A stretch of DNA of 64,000 nt from Myotis daubentonii (lineage: Eukaryota > Chordata > Mammalia > Chiroptera > Vespertilionidae), in the NCBI RefSeq assembly GCF_963259705.1, contig NC_081841.1, positions 90,409,063 to 90,473,062 of the forward strand. Reading direction: 5' to 3'. The notes beneath the pieces are model-generated. The model saw nothing but the letters and a program-made list of their open reading frames with translations, was not told the origin of the DNA and did not search any database. Made by a program: the position numbers and the translations under genes. Below are positions 20,662 to 29,582 of this stretch, one piece after another (within the stretch, counting starts at the first letter, position 1; the number at the start of each line of letters is the position of its first letter).

Positions 20662-20869
20662 CAGGGGTCCTCAAACTTTTTAAACAGGGGGCCAGTTCAC
20701 TGTCCCTCAGACGGTTGGAGGGCCGGACTATAGTTTAAAAAAAAAAAAACTATGAACAAATTACTATGCACACTGTACATATCTTATTTTGAAGTAAAAA
20801 AACAAAACGGGAACAAATACAATATTTGTACTTGCATGTGGCCCGTGGGCCGTAGTTTGAGGACCCCTG
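20662..20869. mobile_element. Non-autonomous hAT element
   Basis: The terminal inverted repeats CAGGGGTCCTCAAACTTTTT and ...GTAGTTTGAGGACCCCTG are clear. The 8-bp target duplication AACTAGAA is perfect (20654-20661 and 20870-20877). There is no transposase. The well-preserved ends imply fairly recent activity. Confidence 0.92.
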
Positions 20870-20877
20870 AACTAGAA

Positions 20878-21926
20878 GAACTACATTAATGTTGTTTTGT
20901 TTATTTGCTTTTGCTGCAAAACAATAATGCAATTGGTATTTCATGGTAAAATCCTATATAAATTTCTAAGTATAGTACGCTGCATCTAATAATGAAGAAG
21001 TGAAAGAAAAATATTTAAAATAATTATTCTGTGTTGGAATTTATTTGAAATTCACTTTGCTTTTGTGGATTTACATAGAATGTCAAGTCTTTGGGATTAG
21101 ATAGTACAATGGATTTCTGAAAAGTTTGAATAATTTGTTTACATGGTTTACAATATTTGTTAGAAGTTTAAGATTTTAAAATAGGTTTAAATATACTGTT
21201 CTATAATGCAAAATAGAAATTTATCTGTCTTTACAAAAAGAGAGAAAGAAAGAAAGAAAGAAAGAAAGAGAGAAAGAAAGAAAGAAAGAAACCTATAGAG
21301 CCCTGTAATGGAGGTCCTGAACAGCACTGCTTTGTATCTTTCAAAGCCTTTCAATAAAAATGTCTCCGAGGCTTAGCTCCATATTAAATTTTATGAAATT
21401 CCATATTTCTAATTGCTAAGTGCATCCAGCATGATCCTATTTTTGAGCTAACTTGATGAACCCTTTATTCCTAGAACCTAATAAACCTACTCATAATTGT
21501 TATTACTGTTTCAGAACCATGACATAGCTTATCTCTATAATGATTTGTAAAAGATGAGTTTCATGGTGCCACAACTGTATCATATGACCCCCACTCCACT
21601 CCTAACTTCAGATGACTAAGCCAGCAATGAACACCTGACCCTGAGGAAGCAACTCTGTTGGCTAGTTAGAGACCAATGAAAAGATGAGAAAGACATTTCA
21701 GATTCTTCTCTTAAAATTTGGGAATTGAAACATTGGGCCAGTTGGTTATGTAAAGGTAGGTGACAAGCAAGTAGAATCATGTGGTCGGTCGGGTGCCAAT
21801 TTGAGGTCTTTATTGAGTAAGCAGCAGCAAAGAAGATGGATGCAGAGATGCAGACACAAGATGCCAGTGGTACATGAGAGTGTGTGAGAGAGAAGAGCTA
21901 CCTCTAACACCATTCTAGGTCCCACT
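20878..21926. other. Unassigned intronic sequence with a (GAAA)n microsatellite
   Basis: A (GAAA)n/(GA)n microsatellite lies at 21237-21291. Nothing else was recognised on either strand. Confidence 0.5.
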
Positions 21927-21934
21927 CTCTAGAG

Positions 21935-22157
21935 CAGCGGTTCTCAACCTGTGGGTTGCGACCCCTTTGGGGGTCGAATGACCCTTTCACAGGAGTGGCC
22001 TAAGACCATCAGAAAACACATATATAATTACAAAGTGTTTACAGTAGCAAAATTACAGTTATGAAGTAGCAAGGAAAATAATTTTATGGTTGGGGGTCAC
22101 TACAACATGAGGAACTGTATTAAAGGGTCGCGGCATTAGGAAGGTTGAGAACCACTG
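21935..22157. mobile_element. SPIN (Space Invaders) hAT MITE
   Basis: The ends are CAGCGGTTCTCAACCTGTGG and ...AAGGTTGAGAACCACTG, and the interior has 'tatgaagtagcaaggaaaat' and 'aattttatggttgggggtc', as remembered for SPIN_NA elements. The 8-bp target duplication CTCTAGAG is perfect (21927-21934 and 22158-22165). SPINs are known for horizontal transfer among tetrapods. Confidence 0.95.
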
Positions 22158-22165
22158 CTCTAGAG

Positions 22166-22438
22166 ACCCAAGAGAACAGCAAATCTTATTCTTTGGTCAC
22201 TTTGAAACCTCACAATAAATTCCCGTTTCAACTTAAACTGATTTGATAAAATTTGTGATCCTTGAAAATAAAAAACATTTATTATGTTGTCTAAGGGTGA
22301 CAGATTGCATTCATGCATTTACTATTTAATTTCTGTTTCCTTTCCTCCATATTTCTTAGATGAGTGGCCTGTGGTATTTTTTACTGACTTTGAGTAGTCT
22401 GTGCTATTTTTTACTTATTTTAATATTTTTTAATTTTT
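22166..22438. other. Unassigned intronic sequence
   Basis: It contains an internal near-repeat of 'gtggtattttttactgac' and 'gtgctattttttacttat' at about 22370-22420. No feature is assigned. Confidence 0.4.
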
Positions 22439-22655
22439 GCCCGGTCAGCGTGGCTCAGTGGCTGAGCATCAACCTATGAACCAGGAGATCACAGTTTGAT
22501 TCCCGGTCAGGGCACATGCCTGAGTTGTGGGCTAGATCCTCAGTAGGAGGTGTGCAGGAGGCAGCTGATCAATGATTCTCTATCATCATTGATGTTCCTC
22601 TCTCGCTCTCCCTCTCCCTTCCTCTCTCAAATCAATAAAAATATATATGGTATAT
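22439..22655 (+). mobile_element. Ves SINE
   Basis: The head is 'gcccggtcagcgtggctcag', with 'gaaccaggagatcacagttt', a full body and an A/T tail. Confidence 0.9.
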
Positions 22656-22667
22656 TTAAATACAGAC

Positions 22668-22905
22668 ATATTTTTTTATTGATTAAGGTATTACAAATGT
22701 GTCCTTATCCCATTTTCCCCCCACACTCCCAGCCCTGCCCTCACCCTCACCCCGTTGTCTGCGTCCATCGGTTATGCTTATATGCATGCATATGGTTGAT
22801 CTCTTCCCCTTACCCCCACCCTCCCCTACCTTCCCTCTGAGGTTTGAGCATCGATCGATGCTTCTCTGTTTCTAGATCTATTTTTGTTCATCATATATAT
22901 ATATT
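22668..22905 (-). mobile_element. L1 3' UTR fragment
   Basis: It is the reverse of the L1 3' end seen at 7361-7660: a T run, then C-rich sequence with 'atcggttatgcttatatgc' and 'ctatttttgttcatca'. Severely 5'-truncated. Confidence 0.88.
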
Positions 22906-22991
22906 TTTAATTTTTAAAATATTTTTCATTGATTTCCTTACTTCACAATTAATCATTCCTTCCTATGACTCTCCTGAAATTGAACTAAGTA

Positions 22992-23304
22992 CAGACAGAC
23001 CTCGGACGTCATTTCGTGGTTATGTTGCCATCTCCCATTTATAAAAAAAAAAAAAAGAAAAAGTTCCATCATTTCGACGTATGTACATATGTGCTTTATG
23101 TTTTTTATTATTTATTTACCACGAGTAAAGGTCAGGAATTATCTTTCTTTTAATTTTTTTTTTACTGTTTCACTTCATTACTGCTGTGTATGTGCTCCAT
23201 GTGAGTGACGTAGGTGCTTATGTAGGTGGGTTCCAACTTACAGCAAAAATCGGGTTACATCGTGCCTTAGGAATGGATCTCCGACGTAACCCAAGGACCT
23301 ACTG
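22992..23304. mobile_element. Tc1/mariner-type MITE
   Basis: It is flanked by TA dinucleotides (22990-22991 and 23305-23306). The left end is CAGACAGACCTCGGACGTC and the right end reads inward CAGTAGGTCCTTGGGTTACG, so the termini are imperfect inverted repeats. It has no transposase frame. Confidence 0.7.
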
Positions 23305-24497
23305 TATTCTCTACTGTTCCATTCAGTGGACACTTCTGTCCTTATTTGACTTGAAATTTCTCCAATGTTCATACATACCAGCCTCCACTTGTCACCTGAG
23401 TGCTGGACCTATATTTCCACTTGCCTAGTGAACATCTCCCGGGATGTCTACACCTCTAGTTCACTTCCACTTCAAACCTGTTCTTCCTCCTCTATTCTTT
23501 ACCTTAGTCCATTTCATTATCCTCTCAGCTACCCAAACTACTCACAAACCAACAAGTCCTTTCAATTCTCTTTTTTTTATTATTTAATCACTGTTTTACT
23601 TTTTAGTTACACTTGACAAACAATATTATATTAGTTTCTGATGGACACCCCACTGATTAGACATTATGTAAGTGATCATCCTGATGAATCTCATACCCTC
23701 TGAAACCCTACATAGTTTTTATATTAACTACTAGGGGCCCGGTGCACGAAATTCGTGCACTGGGTGTGTGTGGGGAGGGGAGTGTCCCTCAGCCCAGCCT
23801 GCCCCCTCTCACATACTGGGAACCCTCAGGTGTTGACCCCCATCACCCTCCAATCGCAGGATCGGCCCCTTGCCCAGGCCTGAAGCCTCCGCCAGAGGTG
23901 TCAGGCTTGGACAGGGGACCCCCATCTCCCCCCGATCACTGGCTCTGGCCCCCGCCCAGGCCTGATGCCTCTGGCCCAGGAATCATGCCTGGGCAGGGGA
24001 CCCCCATCTCCCTCTGATCGCTTGCTCCACCCCCCGCCCAAGCCTGACGCCTCTGACCCAGGCTTCAGGCCTGGGCAAGGGGACCATCATATCCCCCCAT
24101 TCCCCGGCTCAGCCCCCCGCCCAGGCCTGATGCCTCGGCCAGAGGAGTTGACCCTCATCACCCTCCGATCACCAATCACCGGATCGGCCCCTTGACCAGG
24201 CCTGAGGCCTCCGGCAGAGGTGTCAGGCCTTGGCAGGGGACCCCCAGCTCCCCGCGGTTGCAGGCTCTGCCCCTGCCCAGGCCTAACGCCTCTGGCCTAG
24301 GTGTCCGGCCCGGGCAGCGGGGACCCACAGCTGCAGCGGCCCCGTGATTGTGGGCTCCCCTTTAGGCCCAGGCAAGGGGCCCCTAGCTCCTGGGACTGCC
24401 AGCTTCGACCGTGCCCAGCTCCCATCACTGGCTCCACCCCTACTTCCTGCTATCACTGGCCAGGGCGGCAAAGGCGCCTGATTCTCCAATCATGGCT

Positions 24498-24545
24498 GGG
24501 GGGCAGGGCAAAGGCGGCCCCAGGGCCGCCTTTGCCCTGCCCCCC
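24498..24545. repeat. Perfect 23-bp-arm inverted repeat
   Basis: The same structure as 17149-17196, with both arms intact in this second copy. Confidence 0.95.
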
Positions 24546-24659
24546 AGCTCTTAGCTCCCCCCTGGGTTTCAGATCATTGTCAGTGGCAGGGGGCTTCTTC
24601 CTGCTTTCCCTTTCGCCTCCCTGCATTGTGCCTACATATGCAAATTAGCCACCATCTTG

Positions 24660-24740
24660 TTGGCAGTTAACTGCCAATCTTAGTTGGCAGTTAACTGCCA
24701 ATCATAGTTGGCAGTTAACTGCCAATCATAGTTGGCAGTT
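24660..24740. repeat. 24-bp tandem repeat of an 18-bp palindrome
   Basis: The palindrome TTGGCAGTTAACTGCCAA occurs at 24660, 24684 and 24708, and half of it at 24732. Units are separated by 6 bp (tcttag or tcatag). The sister Helitron at 17310 has only the single half-site. Confidence 0.95.
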
Positions 24741-25260
24741 AATTTGCATATAGCCCTGATTAGCCAATGAAAAGGGTATCGTCGTATGCCAATTACCATT
24801 TTTCTCTTTTATTAGATAGGATATTCCCTATGCTGTACTTTACATTCCATGACTATTCCGTAACTACCAATTTGTACTTCTTAATCCCATCACCATTCCA
24901 CTCATGCCCCCAGCACCCCTTCCATCCAGCAACCATCAAAATGTTCTGTTAACTATGAATCTGTTTCTGTTCTGCTTGTTCATTTATTTGGTTTTTAGAT
25001 TTAATTGTTGATATGTATTCATTATCATTTTATTGTTCATATTTTATTTTCTTCTCCTTCTTAAAGAAGACCCTTTAGTTAACATTTCTTGTAATACTGG
25101 TTTGGTGGTAATAAAATCTTTTAGCTTTTTCTTGTCTGTGAAGCTCTTTATATGTCCTTCCATTCGAACTGATAGCTTTGCTGGGTAATCTTGGTTGTAG
25201 GTCCTTAGTTGTAGGACTTCTATTCAGCTAGATTTCAGGCAGTTCTGAATGTCAGTTATT

Positions 25261-25769
25261 CTGTAGTTTAGTTATAATTTGATGCAGGTGTGGAAGGATG
25301 CAAGTACTGCATTTACCTCTTATTAATTCTATTTCTTAACTTTCTTGAAAAATCAATCTATTCTCCATCCCCAAAGTCACTGACTGAATTCTAGCCTTCA
25401 TCTTCCCCGGGACTGACAACCAGAGATCCAGAGATTCTGATTCAATGGACAGACCTGGGAATCTTTTCTTTCTTTCTAAAGGATTCCAAATGATTCTAAT
25501 GTGCAACAATTTTAGGAACTAAAACATTATTACTTTCTAGCTGGTCTCTCCTTTAATGAAACCATTCTCTCTACATAGGCATCAAGTAGTCAACATATAC
25601 TTATTACTGAAAACTATTAAGCATCAAACAGTAAGTTAGGCCCTATACACTAAGAAAAAAACAAAATCCCCACCATAAATAAGGTGAGTTAAGTAGGGAA
25701 GAAGTCAAGTAAACAAATTACGAAAACAATGTAATAAAATTTCTAGACATATGCAATGTAACAACTACT
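25261..25769. other. Unassigned, with a possible MER5A-type remnant
   Basis: At about 25425-25545 'agattctgattcaatggaca' and 'gattctaatgtgcaac' resemble a minus-strand MER5A hAT-Charlie MITE. The rest is unassigned. Confidence 0.45.
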
Positions 25770-25990
25770 ATATACTAAATGTTTATTGAATGCTGAATAC
25801 TGTGGTGATTATTTCATGAACATTATTTCATTTAATCCTTCTACAACACTGCTAAAATATACTAGTACATTATCCTCAGTTTACTAATAAATGGATTGGG
25901 TCTCAGAAAGCTTGAAATTTTGCTAAGATCTCACCCTTAGTAATGGAGGAGCACTAAATGATGGTCTAATTCCAAAAGCCCATTTTCTTA
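25770..25990 (+). mobile_element. MIR SINE
   Basis: MIR-like order: 'ttattgaatgctgaatactg', 'catttaatccttctacaaca', 'cctcagtttactaataaa', then 'aaattttgctaagatctcac'. The copy is old and diverged. Confidence 0.7.
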
Positions 25991-26002
25991 ATTAGTATAG
26001 GG

Positions 26003-26245
26003 CCGTGGTCGGAAAACTGCGGCTCACGAGCCACATGCAGCTCTTTGGCCCCTTGAGTGTGGCTCTTCCACAAAATACCACGTACAGGCGCACACATACA
26101 GTGCGATTGAAACTTCATGGCCCATGTGCAGAAGTCGGTATTTTGTGGAAGAGCTGGTATTTTGTGGAAGAGCCACACTCAAGAGGCCAAAGAGCCGCAC
26201 GTGGCTCGCGAGCCGCGGTTTGCGGAGCCCGTTTGCCAACCACTG
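26003..26245. mobile_element. hAT-type foldback element
   Basis: The left end (ccgtggtcggaaaactgcgg) and right end (...gtttgccaaccactg) are long imperfect inverted repeats. The centre holds 'agtcggtattttgtggaaga'. The 8-bp flanks are GTATAGGG and GTATAGGA. It belongs to the same family as 45063-45273. Confidence 0.82.
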
Positions 26246-26629
26246 GTATAGGATGTTTTGAGAGAAGAAAAAAAAAAGCAAGTAACTTGTAGTGTCACTG
26301 AACTGAGCAATGTGGACAAGTGACTGAAGGACACTCTGAGCAGAATAAAGAGCTTCTATAGAGGTTTGATGAGGTAACAGGGTATGTTGTGGGAAACGCA
26401 ATTAGTGAAGATAACAAGGTCAGCATATGTACAGAGATGCATGAAGATGAGTCTGAAATGGAGTTAACAGGGCCAGAGCACTATGTGCATGTGTGCCAAG
26501 GTAAAGAATCTGGACATCTTCTCTGGACACTGAGTAGTCACCAACAGACTTTAAACAGAAGAGTGATTAATTCACCTGATTTACTTTTTATAAAGATTAC
26601 CTAGGAAAAATATTTTTGAGGGTTTTCCT

Positions 26630-27060
26630 TATTACAAATTTGATCACTTAAAAACTTTCCATGGCTTCTTATTGTGTATAGTATAAAGTCCAATACCTTT
26701 CCAGTCTCATCTCTTATAACTATTCCTATCCCCATGCAGAGATACTCTTGCATTTACTTGGTCCCTGTCTCTAAAATAACTTCTCTCCATTGCTCTTCCT
26801 TGCCTTTGTCACTCTTCCAGCTTCTGCAAGGCCTTCAACAATCTCCATTCCCTGTCTCTGCTCCAATTCTCTCTCACCCTCTGCCACATAATTACTTTTT
26901 CTTTTGTACTCAAATATTTCCTGTGGCTCTATTAACATTTATCACATTTCTTTGTGATTATTTAAGTATCTGTCTCTCCCATTAAAACTCAAGAATTTTT
27001 TTATCCCTAAGCCCAGCAGAGCAATTAGCACAGAACAAATGTTCAATATGATGAATAAAT
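26630..27060 (+). mobile_element. L2 LINE 3' end
   Basis: L2-like run: 'ccatggcttcttattgtgta', a Pro/Ser-coding pyrimidine-rich middle, 'atctgtctctcccattaaaa', then 'gcacagaacaaatgttcaat' and 'atgaataaatt' at the 3' end. Confidence 0.75.
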
Positions 27061-27061
27061 T

Positions 27062-27065
<4 letters not shown>

Positions 27066-27108
<43 letters not shown>
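27066..27108 (+). repeat. (CA)n microsatellite
   Basis: About 21 uninterrupted CA units, directly after the L2 tail. Confidence 0.97.
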
Positions 27109-27109
<1 letters not shown>

Positions 27110-27184
27110 TTGAGATTTGGGAAAAAAAAGTTAAAACAAGGGAGTGATAAGAAGTGTTCCTTGAAGAAATTTAGAGTGTATAAT

Positions 27185-27455
27185 AATAACAATAATACCA
27201 ATATTAGCAGCAGCTAACTTTTATAGAGAGCTTACTGTGTGCTAGATACTGTTAAGACCTTTACATGTATTGATTCATTTAGTCCTCACAACAACCCTAT
27301 GTGAAGGGTACTAGTATTCTGACCATTTTAATGAGACACAAAGAAGTCAAGTAACTTGCCAAAAAGCTACTCAGCTAGTAAATGGGGTGTGGATACTACG
27401 CAGGTAGTACGGCTCCAAAGTTCATTCTTAACCACTAAATTATATTCTCTAGCTC
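27185..27455 (+). mobile_element. MIR SINE, near full length
   Basis: Strong MIR order: 'cttttatagagagcttactg', 'tttagtcctcacaacaaccc', 'aagtaacttgcc', 'ctcagctagtaaatgg', 'ttcttaaccactaaattat'. Confidence 0.88.
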
Positions 27456-27459
27456 ACAC

Positions 27460-28108
27460 AAAAGATCACTGTGATTAGAAGAGAAAACTTAGTTCTGGCC
27501 CTGATAATCTCTTCCTTAACCTTAACATACTGAAAATAAATCTATACAGAGAAAATTAATCCTACTTTTAAAAATTCATTTCAATAAATAAATAATAATT
27601 TAATGAAACTTAAATGTGTAACTAATCTGGGATGCCTTCCTTAGCATCTTAGTTTAGATCAAGGCCTTCTTGCTGAGTGCTCTTGGGGTTCCCTGTGCTT
27701 TTCCTTTCTAACATTCAGCTAAGGATTTGACCATATAATTATGTAGTTCTTCCAACAGTTCCTCTCTTCTCCTCTGGACACTAAGCTCCTCAGGGGTTTA
27801 TGTCTGTTTCACTCAACATATGTCCACAGCACATAGTAGACCCATAATAGATGTTTGGGGAATATGTTCAAAAGGTCTGCCCTATTCATCACCTTTGTTG
27901 CAGCTCACATAGCCATCATTCTAATATAAATCATAATTAAAATATTATGCCTAAAATATTAAAATCACTTCTATCTGATCTCTGTCTATACTCTCCTATG
28001 GTTTTAATACATCACATGTAACACTGGCAAATTAATCTTCCCAAAACATTCCTTTTAATACTCATTTCAACAAATATTAACTCCTACTATGTGCCTGAAG
28101 AAAACCCA
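27460..28108. other. Unassigned, with an L2 3'-end piece
   Basis: 'acactaagctcctcaggggt' with 'cacagcacatagtagac' at 27775-27845 looks like an L2 3' end. Nothing else was recognised. Confidence 0.5.
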
Positions 28109-28570
28109 AATATATCACCCCAAAATATGCCACTTTGGCATATTGATAATTTTTAACTAAAAGCACTTAAAAAATAGCATATGCGAAAAGGACACTCTGA
28201 GCGTCTTTTGTCTTCCTGAAAGCAAAAGGTAAAACACTCCCTGTATCAATAGGGTAGAAGGCATCCTTATCACCAGAGACAGAATTTGGGGCTGAGAAAC
28301 CTATAAAAACAAACCTTGTTAAACTCATCCTTATCTTCCTAGTTATTTCTTCGCCATTTACTACCCCTTCCCCAGAGCATTGGTCTTGTCAATTCTTCAC
28401 AAATGTATCATTTCTTTGTCTAAAAGGTCTATACACTTTCTGTTCTGGTCATTTATTTGGGTCTTCATTCTCTTATGAAGGCTCTCATGTACATGTAAAA
28501 ATGTGTATGCTTTTCTCCTGTTAATCTGTCTTATGTCAGTTTAATTCTTAGGCCCAGCCAAAGGCCCAAA
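28109..28570 (+). mobile_element. Ancient LTR (ERVL-like)
   Basis: It shares with 57245-57650 the start 'ccaaaatatgcc..ctttggcat' and the end 'ctgttaatctgtcttatgtc' followed by 'tttaattcttag'. The two copies are diverged and collinear, so they form one old LTR family. The exact name is uncertain. Confidence 0.55.
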
Positions 28571-28638
28571 GAAAGTGGAAAAGAATTTTTCCTCCCCTCC
28601 GTGCTAAATATATTTCACTGTTTAATAAAATCTTATTG

Positions 28639-28865
28639 CCAAAACCGGTTTGGCTCAGTGGATAGAGCGTCGGCCTGCAGACTGAAAGGTCCCAGGTTCG
28701 ATTCCGGTCAAGGGCATGTACCTGGGTTGCGGGCACATCCCCAGGAGGTGTGCAGGAGGCAGCTGATCGATGTTTCTCTCTCATCGATGTTTCTAACTCT
28801 CTATCTCTCTCCCTTCCTCTCTGTAAGAAATCAATAAAATATATTTAAAAAAAAAATAAAAATAA
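28639..28865 (+). mobile_element. Ves SINE, well preserved
   Basis: The head is 'aaaccggtttggctcagtgg' with an intact B-box-like 'ggttcgattcc'. A perfect 15-bp duplication AATAAAATCTTATTG flanks it (28624-28638 and 28866-28880). The clean flanks indicate a young insertion. Confidence 0.96.
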
Positions 28866-28880
28866 AATAAAATCTTATTG

Positions 28881-29109
28881 ATTTACTAATGCCTATAGAA
28901 TAAAGTTCAAAATTTCAGTTAGATTTGTGTGTTGAAAGAAACAAGAAGGAAAATCACCCAACTAATGGTCTCTAATACCATTCCCCACTGAAAAGAAAGG
29001 GCTCCTCAGAGAAATGGTTGAAATGGTTCATTTCAGGGCTGGGAAAGGGTAGATAAAGGATGAGCCTGAAATACTTTGTTATGCCAGAAAGTAAGGAAGA
29101 GCTCAAAAA
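28881..29109. other. Unassigned intronic sequence
   Basis: No repeat end or gene signal was recognised. Confidence 0.4.
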
Positions 29110-29302
29110 AAAAAAAATTATAGAGGCTCAGAGGGAAGGCTGGGGAGGATGGGTGAGTGGGAAGAGATCAACCGAAGAACTTGTTTGCCTATATGCATAA
29201 CCCAAGGATACACACAATAGGGTGGTGAAAGGGGGAGGGGCAGGCTAAAAGGAGGAAAAAAAGGGACATATATAATACTTTCAATAATAAAGATTTAATT
29301 TT
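29110..29302 (+). mobile_element. L1 3' UTR fragment
   Basis: A G-rich L1 3' end: 'gaagagatcaaccgaagaac', 'tatgcataacccaaggatac', then 'aataataaagatttaattt'. It ends at the target site of the next Ves. Confidence 0.75.
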
Positions 29303-29511
29303 TTTTTTAATATTATTGGTTTTTTACAGAGAGGAAGGGAGAGAGATAGTTAGAAACATCGATGGGAGAGAAACATCGATCAGCCGCCTCCTGCACATCT
29401 CCCACTGGGGATGTGCCCGCAACCCAGGTACATGCCCTTGACTGGAATCGAACCCGGGACCCCTCAGTCCGCAGGCCGACGCTCTATCCACTAAGCCAAA
29501 CCGGTTTTGGC
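29303..29511 (-). mobile_element. Ves SINE, well preserved
   Basis: Minus orientation (ends 'gccaaaccggttttgg' at the right). A 13-bp duplication AAGATTTAATTTT flanks it (29290-29302 and 29512-29524). It inserted into the tail of the L1 fragment. Confidence 0.95.
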
Positions 29512-29582
29512 AAGATTTAATTTTAAAAAATGATAAGGACATGTCAAAGGACACAGGAGCCATCTTAAAAGGGCTCCCACTG

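Larger units (their letters stand above)
23731..24821 (-). mobile_element. Helitron (HeliBat-type), large GC-rich subfamily
   Basis: The left end is 'ctaggggcccg' plus the palindrome GTGCACGAAATTCGTGCAC, and the right end is the reverse of TCCTATCTAATAAAAGAG. It is collinear with 16547-17400 but longer. Extra length comes from more GC-rich 'gatcgc...cccaggcctga' units and from a palindromic tandem repeat near the 5' end. Confidence 0.95.
23565..25260 (-). mobile_element. Old L1 fragment, split by a Helitron
   Basis: Left part 23565-23730 and right part 24822-25260 carry decayed minus-strand L1, for example 'tggtttggtggtaataaaat' and 'cttgtctgtgaagctcttta', which parallel 11520-11580. The Helitron at 23731-24821 is inserted between them. 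Confidence 0.65.

Noticed and set aside
26389..26604. 71-codon plus-strand open frame
   Set aside because: Short, with no recognisable motif, no splice context and no sign of a retrogene.
27066..27108. (CA)n tract as a regulatory element
   Set aside because: An ordinary microsatellite; nothing in the sequence supports a specific role.
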